From Tubiluchus corallicola (Eukaryota > Priapulida > Priapulimorpha > Priapulimorphida > Tubiluchidae), in NCBI GenBank assembly GCA_030141605.1, contig JAQGDQ010000908.1:1-64000 (forward strand): a stretch of DNA of 64,000 bases. Reading direction: 5' to 3'. This document shows, in pieces, positions 48,097 to 59,700 of this stretch. A program made the translations under genes and the position numbers. Positions within the stretch are counted from its first letter, which is position 1, and the number at the start of each line of letters is the position of its first letter. The notes under the pieces are model-generated. The model was not told where the DNA came from. It did not search any database and was given only the letters and a program-made list of their open reading frames with translations.

Positions 48097-49401
48097 AATT
48101 AGCCCAGGCTCACTTTCAAATGAAAATCGGCATTTTGCCTCTACTGTGCGGGTGCGGCAGGAAAAGCACAGAAGAAAAAACACTTTTGTCAGTTTTTAAT
48201 CACAAGCTCTTTGGACACGTTTGGTAATCTTCTTAAATGAGCAGCAAGAATTCACAGATACAAGTACAGCCACTTTGCATTATCGTCCTCCCTCCAAATA
48301 TGTTGTTAAAGTTTCTTGTCAAAAGATTGTTTCAGGATCTTTGTAAAAAAGTCGCTGAAGTCTCCTACAATGATTCGACGGTAAACAAATTAGAATAACC
48401 ATAAAATATAAGAGCAGATTTTTCAGAAATAAGCGTTTTGCTAAAAATACAATGAATTGGCGTTTTATAGCCAACACAATCTGGCTTCTTTGCCGGCTTC
48501 CTTTGATTTTGATTGTAGGTATGTATCTCCTTTGATTTAGATTGTACAGATGTATCTCTTTTGATTTAGATTGTAGGGATATATCTATCAATGCACATGT
48601 GTAGGTGTCACATCGCTAGTTCTTAGTATAAATTTGAACAACTTGTCTGGAAAGCTCACTTGGAGTTATTAACCAAGGTCACTTTTTAAACGGGTATTTA
48701 AGAAAGCTGGTCTGTCTGCTTATAACAAGCATTCTTACACATAATACACGCCGACATTCTGCAAAATGTTTTACAGGGTTTAAACCCTATGTTTTGTGTT
48801 AAAGTGTTGATACTTGAAGTGCTTGAAGCGTTTGATTTAATTAAATCAAAGTCTGAACACTTATGACCTGAAACTGTTTTTATTTTATTCACACCTAATA
48901 GTAAAATACAGTCTACAATAAAAAACAATATAATATAAAACACGTTGGCAAAAAGCATACAAATAAGATGTGGTAAACGCACAAAGAGATTAACTGCACT
49001 CATGTGTCCATTGTTTACAATTTATGCAAGTTAACTTTATATTAGCGTCTTTAAATAACTTAATATTTTGTGCAGTTACGAGGGGTGCACTATCAATATA
49101 TGCAAGCAATGAGTTATAAATAGGTACAACTCGATTTGAGGAAAATTAGCCAAATCATACTTTAGCAGTTCGACGCACGAAAAGCTTCAGAGAATGATTT
49201 TGACTTGTTCTATTGCAAGATACACGGGTAAAAAATTTGTCAGTCAACATCAACTTCTCTATGAATAATTTGGTAGCATAAAGCTAAATCTTTTTGAATG
49301 CAACTCTCCTCTGAATACTTTACATGTAGAATCTCCAGACGCTTAGGATATGGCATTTACATTAAACTACATCTATAAAACTAACGTCGAATAAAGTGAT
49401 A
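48097..49401. other. Downstream of FkbM gene, no further gene
   Basis: AT-rich. It contains a 29-bp tandem repeat at 48499-48585. No AATAAA close to the FkbM stop is obvious. Confidence 0.5.
48499..48585 (+). repeat. 29-bp tandem repeat, three units
   Basis: Three consecutive 29-base units of the form TC(C/T)TTTGATTT(A/T)GATTGTA followed by a variable (G/C)(A/T)GTATC-like end. Each differs from its neighbour at two to five positions. Confidence 0.8.
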
Positions 49402-50190
49402 TCACTGTACACTTTCTATGCGGCTAACATTACCCATTAAAGCTGGATTCCAGATCGGCGAGCAATACTCTACAATAGGTCTCATGTAAAATATGAACGA
49501 TTTTAACAATATGTCTTTGTCGTCAGTAGAAAACATTCTAAGTAACATATTTGTAATTCTATTGGGTTTAGTAACCACCTCAATGCATTTGTTTGTCCCT
49601 CTCATGTCATGAGATATTATAATACCAAGATCACGCACATTTGTTTCGATGGGTAAATAAGAGTCAAGAAAGAGATCTTCATGGCCTGGATTAGCATTTC
49701 CAATATGTATAACATTGCATTTCGGTGTGGATATAACTAGTTGTCACTCATTGGCCCATAAGCTAATTGAATCCAGGGCTGATTAAAGATCAATATTTTG
49801 ACTTGACCAAAAACTTTGACAGAGTTTTACATCATCTGCAAATAACTTTACTGTTGTAGCATCAATGAAATCAGTTAAATCATTAATAAAACATAAAAAC
49901 AAAAAACTGTGCAAGAACACTTCCCCTGGAACACACAAGATGTTACACATACATATTCAGATACATTATTACCAATAGCAACACGTCGTTTCCTATCATT
50001 CAATAAAGCTTCAATCCATTTCAAACGATGTCCTACAATGCCATCTGGTTGTAATTTCAAAATTAGTTTGGGATGGGAAATAAGAGTAAAAGCATGCAGT
50101 AAGTGAAAAAACAAATCCTGTAAGTCAAATAAATTGAGCATAACTGCGTTGTTACACTGTGGCCACATTTTGATCATTTGCAAGCTAGTT
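49402..50190 (-). pseudogene. Second non-LTR retrotransposon RT, decayed
   Basis: On the minus strand: GIVGHRLKWIEALLNDRKRR then VAIGNNVSEYVCVTSCVFQG at 50050-49920, KLFADDVKLCQSF at about 49850 (the F/YADD active site), and RDLGIIISHDMRG to FYMRPIVEYCSPIWNP at 49636-49450. This is the Jockey/CR1-like order of RT motifs. The GVPQG box is mutated (CVFQG) and stops or frameshifts separate the blocks. It is unrelated in sequence detail to the LINE at 42.9 kb. Confidence 0.8.
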
Positions 50191-50792
50191 TGTTTTTAGA
50201 TGCAGAAACTCTTGTGTTCGAACAATAGATATGCTATTATTAGGGCTGAAAGCACATCCAGACAGCCACGAAGAATTTGGAGGAATTCAGGTTCCTGCAG
50301 TTAGCGTGGAGCAATGCAGGCAACCAGCTAGCGGGTCTTTTTTGTATTCTCTCGTATTTAAGGTTATTTTGGAGGCCTCAAATGAGCTGTAAATTCTGGT
50401 ACTCAGCCTTCCTCAAACGAGAAAATATGCTTATAATAAATCAATATTTAGGCAATCTTATCTATAACTTTTGCAGATAACTTTTATCTATAACGTAGAG
50501 AACAAATTATAGCTATTTGAAATTCAGCGGCTTTATGGACGAAGAAAAAATTGTGGCCTCATTCCGTTTCTGTTGTCCAGGGCTTACCTAAATTACTTGA
50601 TAATATATTCATAAAACCAAGTTTTAACCTACTTGAAAACCACTAATTTACGGATTTGTTATAATCAGAAAGCTAGAAATAAGCAGATGCAAATAACTGT
50701 TGGCTAATAGCCGTTGAAATGTCGATCTTACATGAAAGACTGGTGCAGCTCATTCATTCAAATGAATGACACTTCTGCAGCACTTGGCTAAT

Positions 50793-50794
<2 letters not shown>
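50191..50794. other. Intergenic, nothing recognised
   Basis: About 600 bases of AT-rich DNA without coding potential or repeats that I recognise. Confidence 0.5.
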
Positions 50795-50864
<70 letters not shown>

Positions 50865-50934
50865 ACTATTATTATTATTATCATCATCATCATCATCATT
50901 ATCATCACCATCGTCATCGTCATCATCATCATCA
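50795..50934. repeat. Compound (ATT)n-(TCA)n microsatellite
   Basis: About 85 bases of ATT repeat pass directly into about 54 bases of imperfect TCA repeat. Open frames giving poly-Ile or poly-Asn/Asp are artefacts. Confidence 0.95.
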
Positions 50935-50987
50935 CAGAGCGAAAACTGTTTTGTGCATAAACCCATAATGACAAACTACTATATCAC

Positions 50988-51140
50988 ATCTACATCACAT
51001 TACCACACCACACACAACATACCACTCACAGCACACCACCTGCAACACACCGCGCTAATCTCATCAGCCACATCACATCATTAGTACCACTCCTCATCAG
51101 CCAGGCCACACTACAACACAACACTCACAATACATCAAAT
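50988..51140 (-). repeat. CACACCA-type low-complexity tract
   Basis: Degenerate CACACCAC/CATCAC repeat, the reverse complement of the GGTGTGG tracts at 16.9 and 37.5 kb. As at 16.8 kb it lies next to a TCATCA-type trinucleotide run. Confidence 0.75.
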
Positions 51141-51306
51141 TGCCCGCATTACACCACAAGCTCCAGCCACCTTCAGTTCCCTTTTTCACTCTTATTTAAA
51201 TGGATATCCCTTACGGTTCTCTCTAACCTATTAATGGCCTTGTTGTAAGCCTTTTCATTTAACTTTTTACTCGAAATAGTCACTCGAAATAAAGTTTAAC
51301 TTTACT

Positions 51307-51471
51307 TTTCATTTGCAAGAAATTGCATCCTGGAGACAGGACAAATTTATATTTGCATTTGCAAGAAATTGCATCCTGAAGATAGGACAAATTTATATTT
51401 TCAGTTGCAAGAAATTGCATCCTGGAGATAGGACAAATTTATATTTTCATTTGCAAGAAATTGCATCCTGG
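51307..51471 (+). repeat. 46-bp tandem repeat, 3.6 units
   Basis: Units of 46 bases built around TTGCAAGAAATTGCATCCTG followed by GAGATAGGACAAATTTATAT. Units differ at one to three positions. Confidence 0.9.
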
Positions 51472-51495
51472 GCAGACAGATCTGTAAGATAATTT

Positions 51496-51790
51496 GAATA
51501 TGATTCGAACAATGATATGCTATTTTGTATTAATAGCGGAATGAGAAAAAAAGGAAATGTGAAATGTATATTATGTATATTTGTGAGAAATTGCATCCCT
51601 GGAGAGGAGTAGAATATGATTCGAACGTTGACATGCTGTTTTGCCTTAACAGCGAAAAGAATGGAACTCAGTTTTCCTCAAGCAGGTGAAAATGAAAAAA
51701 AAGCTGGCCCATTCTATTAAAATGTTTTGTTTTTCTTTTAAACAACACAGAAGGAAATGTATATTATGTATATTTGTGAGAAATTGCATC
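51496..51790 (+). repeat. Diverged duplicated segment carrying the same core
   Basis: Two blocks starting GAATATGATTCGAAC, at about 51496 and 51612, both end in GTGAGAAATTGCATCCCT. The second contains an internal insertion. They share the GAAATTGCATCC core of the 46-bp repeat. The tail end abuts a Ty3/gypsy RNase H remnant. Confidence 0.65.
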
Positions 51791-51799
51791 CCTTTGACA

Positions 51800-52752
51800 A
51801 TATTCGCTGAATGCTGAATATTTTCTTGAACAAAATTTACACTTAGACTCACAAGACCTGCTGTGAGAGCATCTGCATTGTATTCTGCATTTTTGCCAGA
51901 CCTGTGCTCTATGGAATAATCATGCTGGTCAAGCTTTCTCAGCCAGCGGGCCAGCTGACCTTTGGCTTTTTCAAAGATCAAAGCCAATGCAAGGCATCAT
52001 GATTTGTCCCTATTAAAAACTGGCACTTGAAAAGTAGTGATGAAATGTTTCACTGCCTTTATTACTTCTAATAGCTCGTGCCATTTAGCACAGTAATTTT
52101 GCTCTGCTGGCGAAGGAGCCTAGCAAGTGCCAACAAATTTTTTAGATGCTCAAATAAACGCTGTTTGCTAGTTTGCCAAACAAAAGATGCATAAGTTGAT
52201 AAAGAGGTCTAAATACAGCACTACTTTTTGGACGAGTATGCACTTTTTCGTATTAAGTTTAAGACCAGCTCAGCGGAACTGCTCTAAAACTTCTTGAAGT
52301 CGTAATTAATTTTCATTAAACAATGACATCGTCTAGATAAATTAAAAGTACGCCCATGACGTCTTGCCAGGACTTGTTCCATTAAGCGTTCAAAGGTCGC
52401 CGGCGCGTTTGATAAGCCAAAAGGCATAGATTTAAATTGCAAAGGTCTTGGTGTGTAATAAATGCTGTTTTTTCTTTATCTTCTGGTGCCAATTCCACGT
52501 GGTGGTATGTGGGACATGCAAATGAAAATATGACGGATGGAGAGGACGAGTAATACTGTGATGCTGTTGGTCCGATTTATTCTGAGCCTTTGGATTCTGG
52601 TCAGATCTTTTTCTGTAGTTAGTTAATGTTGCAGGTTTTCTATCTGGCTGCCCAGAAGATGGGTATTGCTTTGCAAAATGGCCATTGTAATGACGGCGTT
52701 CCTCGTGGGTGATAGTAATTAGTAACTTATGCAATACGAGAATGAAGCGCAC
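51800..52752 (-). pseudogene. Ty3/gypsy pol remnant (RT and RNase H)
   Basis: On the minus strand: a degraded Gag tail with a broken knuckle (EERRHYNGHFAKQYPSSGQ, 52700-52650), then [19 protein letters not shown] (52500-52450), [18 protein letters not shown]-like sequence, a shifted YLDDVIV active site at about 52330, and RNase H: SPAEQNYCAKWHELLEVIKAV (52110-52060) and ARWLRKLDQHDYSIEHRSGK then NADALTA (51950-51860). Frameshifts and stops are frequent. The Gag tail joins RT almost directly, so the protease has been deleted. It is dead, and a different family from the gag-protease copies. Confidence 0.8.
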
Positions 52753-54689
52753 TTAACTTTGGTAACGTAGCGAGACTAATACTAAGGCTTTTGAAATGCG
52801 GAGTTGTCCTTGTGGTTTATGTGTACCTGTTTCTGAATACAAAGTTTACTAAAAGACTAATTAACATTTCAATGCTTTTATTCTACTAACAGACAATATG
52901 AGTGAATCAAGAGAAAAAGAAAAAAAATACATTACAATAGTTAAGGATGGCCATTTCAAGAATTACAGCACGAGTTCTTGGTACCAAACAGTAACCTAAT
53001 AGTAACTGCAGTTTTCACTGTCCATAAGAGTTTGTGCACAAGATATCACCAATTTGAGTAATCACTATTGAGCTCAAAAGTAAACTGTTACTTATCTCTG
53101 GAGTGAGCGCTCACTACGTCAGTCCATTGGCAATCACTGGGGTACTCCATGGAAGGGATACCATCTCCAAAACATCGCATACCACGCTCGACAGTACTAG
53201 GTGCCGGTCCTCCACACCCTGACAACAAGGGCTGGGTTGCTTATACTGTGTAGAAGGCTCAAAGTTGGTCTTTACTCCACTCAATTGCATTACAACACAT
53301 TGTCCATTAGGATAGTATTACACCATTTACAACTGTCCAGGCTTTTTCACAATAAAACACCAGTTCAGCCATTTTCAACAGATAAATTTTAAGTTTGTCC
53401 TCAAAGGTATAAACCCAACATTTTAACAGCTCTCATTTTCCAGACCATTCTACCCACTTCTCAATATCAAAAGCACATTTTCCTGTTACTGGAACAGTTC
53501 ACTACATTCTAGGTAGTTTTATACTTTAGACAGGTAACTGTAACACTATATAGGCTGAATGAGAAAGCAAAACACCCCTGTAATAAAATAAACAAGGCCG
53601 AAGCCAACACACTTTCAAAATGACCTGCATAACACTGACATGTAGGTTACATGTGGGGCAGATATAGTTCATGGGAGCCTGGTACATTATTACAACAACA
53701 GCCATAAAAAATAAAGTAAACAATGCAGGTAGCTTCCTTATACAAAATCAAACTAAGTTAGGCCTCTTCAATCGAACAAAACATTTATCATTGAACAAAT
53801 TGCATAATATAATGTACATAGGTGGTTGCTTGTAATGTGCAAGAACACACTTTAGCCAAGGGGTGGACCTAGTCTGGTCCATCACAGCCATGACCTCTAC
53901 AATTACAGCTCACGAAATTGCCAGTTCTCGAAAAATTTGATCCTTAATCAAACACAGGTTTTTTCTACTCTTTTTTGAAAGTGGTATTACCAGTCTTTTT
54001 TATGACTTAAATTTTTATGACTTTATTTACTCGCTCCTCCCTGATTTTGTTATGGAAATTCATATAATTTCATTAAGGGACTCATCCAGCTTGTAGCTTG
54101 AATTTAATGAGTTGGAAAAGTGAAACCGACAAACTGAGATGTCGCAAGTTAAGTTCAAGAGTTTAGATTTAATAAGCAGAATTGTCGCAATGTAGTGAAA
54201 CTGACAGGTTCAGAATTCAAAGAGGCGCTGTTTACTAGCAGCGTGCACGCCAATTAGAAAACAAGAGAATAAGGTCAGTAGTAACCGTTTGTCACGTGCC
54301 GAGGAAGAAATCAAAAGCGGCAAATCCAGTAGCAGCAATTATTGATCATAAAGTTAGAAATCGAAAGTATTATCCGCTGTCCAGGAGGTAAGATGGCCCG
54401 AGATGGTGCAATACTCAATATTTGCTTTATAAGCTTGAAGAAAGTTCAAGCCACACACACAACGAGGGAGAGTCACACACACAACGAAGGAGAGTCACAG
54501 AGATGACGTGGAGGAGAGACTGACAGTGGTTGCCGATACATTGTTGTTGTGTCTGAGGCATATTCTGCAAGACGTCAGAAATATCGTTAGTCCAGTGTTG
54601 GGAATAAATTTATAAATCGATAATTTGGTAATAAATCTCATGCCTCCCTGATTTTATAAAATAAATTTATTGATCGATATAAGAACTCA
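52753..54689. other. Intergenic, no gene recognised
   Basis: No coding region supported. A 23-bp tandem duplication (ACACACACAACGA(G/A)GGAGAGTC) lies at about 54454-54499. Upstream sequence of the gag-protease copy at 54.69 kb does not match that of copy 1, so that copy is 5' truncated. Confidence 0.45.
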
Positions 54690-56117
54690 TCTGCCCAGGA
54701 AGAGCCGTAGTAGGCTTGAGGAGGCCGCAGGAAAACTATTAGGCTCCCAACGGGTCGTCTCCCCCGTCAGGAGCCAACCTTTTGTAACGGAGATAAGCAG
54801 CGTTGTAAATAATAAAATTGTGAATAAAGATAGTGTATGCAATAATTGTAGTAATATGACTAGCAATAAAAAGGGCAGTGATGCGCATAGAGGGTGCCAA
54901 TGTAATTTAAGGGTGTCAAGTGTGAATAGGGATAATTGGGACGCAGTGTGTGCGTTCCGAACTCACAGCTCAACAGGCTGGCAGGAACCATTGGTTACCC
55001 AGCCGACCTGTTTGGTTGAATTAAATGGTAGGCCTACACTTATGCTGATCGACACGGGTGCAGCGACCTCATGTGTGTCGTTAGCATTATATAAATGTCT
55101 AGGAATGGGACCTTGTAAAGCAAGTAGCGTGACTTTGAAGGATGCCTCAGGCACAGTCATGCCGGTAATTGGGTCAAGAGATATTGAAATTTTAGTGACA
55201 GCAAAGTTAGAATTAAGTATCAAATCGTCCGAGTGCAGCAGAATGCCATTTTAGGCATTGATGCACTTCAAGCAATGAATGCCTCGTTAGATTGTGGTAG
55301 GAAATTGATGATTATTGGTAAAAAGGCCTACCTTCTTGCTTTAGATCGAGTGAGTGAGAAAGAACTCGATGTTCTTCTCGCCGATGAGAACACTCTAATC
55401 CCCTGTAACAGTGAGGTAGTGATGCGTACTCGGATTAAGAGGGATAGGCCAAATGGACAACTCCTGTGTGTGGAGATGGCCGAACATGCGCACGTGTTTA
55501 AGAATCGCCCGGACGTTGGGTTCGAGGCCGGTTTAGTGGATGTAGAAGAAGGGCATAGGAGCTCAGTACTCATACGAAATAATTCATGTAGGCCCATAAG
55601 AATTAGGAAGAATTGCGTGATTGGCACCGCGCAAGAAACTATCGTATTGAACGTACATGCAATAGCGCTAGCAAATAAGTGGAACAATAAAAGCGGCTCG
55701 AGAAAAAATTATGGCGTAACTAGTCAACGAAGGTTTCGAGATGATAACCTTCACTGCATGCCCGCACGGAACAAGGGGATTCTGCAGGTTCCCCAGGTCC
55801 CTAATGACCGACGATTAGTGGTGAATGCGATGACTCGCGGCAAGATGCATAATGATAGAGTGCGCAGTAGGGCAGCAGGTAATTATCCACAAGAATGTGG
55901 ACTTAAAGTTCAGTACGATGATAGGGGCGGAATGTTTATGGAACTCCGGGATATAGAAGGCCCCTCGCCAAGCGTTTCAGGCCGTTTCAGAGCTGAACGT
56001 GTATCAGAACCCGAAATCTCACAAGAAGGAGAAGATCTTAGTAGGAGGGGCCAGGAGGGGTCAACTCCTGTGCTTACCTCTTTGCCAGGGGCAACGTTAA
56101 GTCAAGGGCAATGTTAA
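54690..56117 (+). pseudogene. gag-pro: Gag-protease of LTR retrotransposon (copy 2)
   Basis: The open frame up to 55254 contains RLEEAAGKLLGSQR, then a cysteine cluster, STGWQEPLVTQPTC, and the retropepsin active site LMLIDTGAATSC (DTG at 55051). One base out of frame the protein continues VQQNAILGIDALQAMNASLD (the ILG...D protease C-terminal motif) and a long downstream region to the stop at 56117. Copy 1 at 9.5-11.3 kb has the same blocks in the same order, which supports one family. The frameshift at about 55200-55230 breaks the protease. The start is truncated: only the Gag C-terminus is present and there is no ATG. The region after about residue 60 of the second frame has no match in copy 1, and no RT follows. 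Confidence 0.75.
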
Positions 56118-56780
56118 GCACATACACGTTTCCCTACCTATTAAATTTGGTCTTGCCCCTTTAACTGTCATCAGTCATGTGACCAGGTAGTTGGCCAGGT
56201 AGACATTACCTGACATGCAATTCAATTGATATGATGTGAATGTTGTTGTTGATTTCTTATTGTTTTTTCTTGCAAGTTATAAGTGCCAAAACTCAGGGAG
56301 ACCACATGTAAGTGTCTAATTATGTTTATTGAACAACTTTATGCTATTAGAACAATTTAGCTGTCATTTTTTTGTACAATTATAGACGATAATCACGTTA
56401 GCTAATTTCGTAATGTACCTTTATCAAACTTATGTTTTTCATTAAAAACTTATTGCTGTAATTTATTATTACAGATAAAACGACAATTGCTGCATGTTAA
56501 ACATTTGATGTTCTGGAGTTTAAATGTAGTACAGTTTTATATGCCTCGCCGGGAGTTTCATGTTGCCATTAAGCAGTGACCTTGGTTCAGGCGCAGGAAG
56601 TTTGACATGCTTACCTGATAGCTTTGCTCATTATGGGTTTCTACAGCGTAGCTGGTTTCTACAGGTAAAGCTGCATGAACTCTGTGAACTTGGACGCGTC
56701 AGCTAATGGGCAATAGATGGCGCTTCGGTATTGAAAGGTGATCCTAAAATTTTTAAAGAGCAATTTAATTTCAATTGAAA
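56118..56780. other. Leader region of the BEL element
   Basis: Mostly AT-rich sequence. TGGCGCTTCGGTATTGAAA at 56718-56736 could be a primer-binding site: its complement ends in GCGCCA and includes a T-arm-like TTCAATACC. It lies only 45 bases before the Gag ATG. No clear TG...CA LTR could be bounded upstream. Confidence 0.35.
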
Positions 56781-59700
56781 ATGGCATCAGCGTTATTCAC
56801 TAAAAGCGAACTGGAAAATAAAGTAGTTGAAGAGCTGAGGCAAATTCTTCGTAGCATGTCTTTGGCGGTTTCTGGCAACAAGGCAAATTTAGTACAACGA
56901 ATTTTGAAGCAACAGGAAACCGGTCCTTGTATACCAGGCTCTCCAGATGAATCAGCCGATTTATCGCCACCCTCAATAGTAACTGACCAATCCATGCAAG
57001 AGAATCGTAGGAGCGAAAAGTCCACCAAATCCTCGAGTGTGACGTCATCGAAGAAGAGTGCCAAGCTAAGAAACCAAGAGCTTATGATTAAAGAACAAGA
57101 ACTCAAACTCCAAGCGATGAGAATACGACATGAACGCATGCAGAATGAGTGTAGTTCTGAAGATGAACGTGATGAAGACAGCTTTGGTTCTGCAGCTGAT
57201 GTTGAGACCAGGTTAGTGGACCATGGAACATCAGACTCAAAGGTCAAAGCATGGCTAAGGTCAAGGTCAACATACACGGATCCGACAATTAAACATACAC
57301 AACCTACATGCGAAAGCGATGAGAATTACTTGTCTGAAGCCTTTGTTACTCTAGCAACTACTGATAAGTATGCTTTGGGAGCACTTGTTCTTGCTTCTAG
57401 TTTGCATCGCACAAGAACAATGAGATGCTTAGTCATCATGGTAACAGAGGGTATTTCTTGTGATATTATGACACTTTTGAGAAATGCATTTGATTTGGTT
57501 GAACATGTCAGTATTATTGATAGTCATGAGTTTAAAAGGTTACAATTGTTAGGAAGACCAGAACTTAATGTGAGTTTCACTAAGCTACATTGTTGGAGGT
57601 TGACACAATTTAGCAAATGTGTTTTTGTAGATTCTGATACAATTGTATTAGATAATGTTGATGACATGTTTAGATTTAAAGAGCTGTCAGCTGCCCCTGA
57701 TGTAGGCTGGCCAGATTGCTTTAACTCTGGGGTGTTTGTTTACAAACCAAGTATTGATATGTATAATAAGTTAATGTTGTATGCTAAATCAGAATCCTGT
57801 ACTTTTGATGGTGGGGACCAAGGATTATTGAATCAGTTTTTTAAAGACTGGTCAACTAGTTATGAAAAACATTTGCCATTCACTTATAATGCTGTCATTC
57901 AGGGTCGGTACGGATATTTACCAGCTTTAATGCAATTTGGGAAAAATGTAAAAATTGCTCATTTTTTAGGTCAACATAAACTATGGCACTATATTGAACA
58001 CGATTCGCATACAGCTCACGTGGCGCCACCTGTTGGCAAAAAAGGTTATGAATTCGACATAATGAACAAGTGGATACAGATCTTTGATACTGACGTTAGG
58101 CCACTGCTGGAAAACAAAAATATTCGTTTGCCTATGCAGCATCCAAGTTCTGGAAATCAGTGTCTGAATGCATCAGCGTCTGCCTTTATTCCACTAGCGC
58201 ATGGCAGTAATATACTGCGCGAGAATAGGCATGGTTTTAATTCTACTCAACCTACCATTTGTACTGCTAACTTAAGCGACATGCCTAATCAATGCCACCC
58301 ACAGAGCAATGACATGACTATGATAATGAACATCATGCTTGAAGCACAGCGTCAACATACCAACATGTACAAAGCAATGCAACTTCCAATAGCGGAGTTG
58401 GACAAATTTGATGGTAGCGTTCTAAACTTTTGGCAATTCATGAGACGTTTTGAAGCCAACGTCGAGAGCTACACACAAGATGAGGCTGCGAGGTTTCAGA
58501 GATTAATGCAATTTTGCACTGGAAAAGCCAAAAAAGTTGTAGAAAGTTGTAGCTACATGGACCCCAGTCGAGCATACAAGCATGCAAAGCAGTTACTCAT
58601 CGACAGGTTCGGCTCCTCGTTTATGGTTACTCAGGCTTGGATGTCAAAAATAATCGAGTTTGACCAAATCAAGGCCAATGACAACGAGAAGCTGCGAGAA
58701 TTTGCTGACTTACTTTTAAGCTGTGTCGAGACGTTGAAAGCAATGAATAATCTCAGCGAAATTAATACACAGACAAGTCTCGTTCAGATTGTTAAAAAAC
58801 TGCCATACAAATTCCATGATAAATGGAAAGACGTGGTGTCCAGGATAGCAAAACATGAAATCAGAAACCCATGTATTTATGATTTGCTAACATTCATTCA
58901 GGAAAATGCTGAAAAAATGAACCACCCTGTATATGGTAGCCTCGGCGATTGGGAAAAACCTAAACGAAGCATCTTTGCCAAAAATTATGCCACCTCTGCT
59001 AAAACACCTCAAGTTCAAACAAACAATGGCAAGGCGAAAACAAATCAAGAAAAGCCGCAAACCAAAAGCGCCCAATTTTGCAAAAAAGTTTGCATATTTT
59101 GCAACTCAAATGAGCATTCTTCTCTTGGACAGTGTGAAGCTTTTGCAGCTATGGACCCCCCAGCTAAGTTGATGTTCGTGCGTAAGGAACGCCTCTGCTT
59201 TAATTGTTTGGCGAAAGGAAAACATAGAGCAGCTAGATGTTTCAAACCGTCTTGTAGTGTTAATGAATGCAACAAGAAGCATTCAGCTTTATTGCACGAT
59301 GCAGTGGGGAGGCTGAGCAGTTCTTCTTCAGATGTTAATAGGCTTGCCAGGGATGAGCAGCAAAGAAAAGACGAGACTGAAGCTACAAGCTGTGCAAATA
59401 GGGACAGTTCTAAAGGAAAGAAGATAGCATTGCCTATGGTCAAAGTTCAAGTACATGTACATGGAAGAGACCCTGTTGAAGCCATGGCTCTGTTAGACCC
59501 TGGATCTACAAACACGTTTTGTTCCAGGAAGCTGTTTGACAGCATAGGTGCTGAAGGAAAAGAGGATGTTCTTACCCTAACCACAATCGAGAAACGCCAA
59601 AGTAAAGCAGACACTTTAGTTACAAGTTTCGTTGTTACGGACAGCATTGGTGAAAACAGAATCATGTTGCCTCATGTTTTTGTTCGACAATCACTGATGC

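Noticed and set aside
50750-50974. Poly-Ile and poly-Asn ORFs
   Set aside because: Microsatellite artefacts of (ATT)n and (TCA)n.
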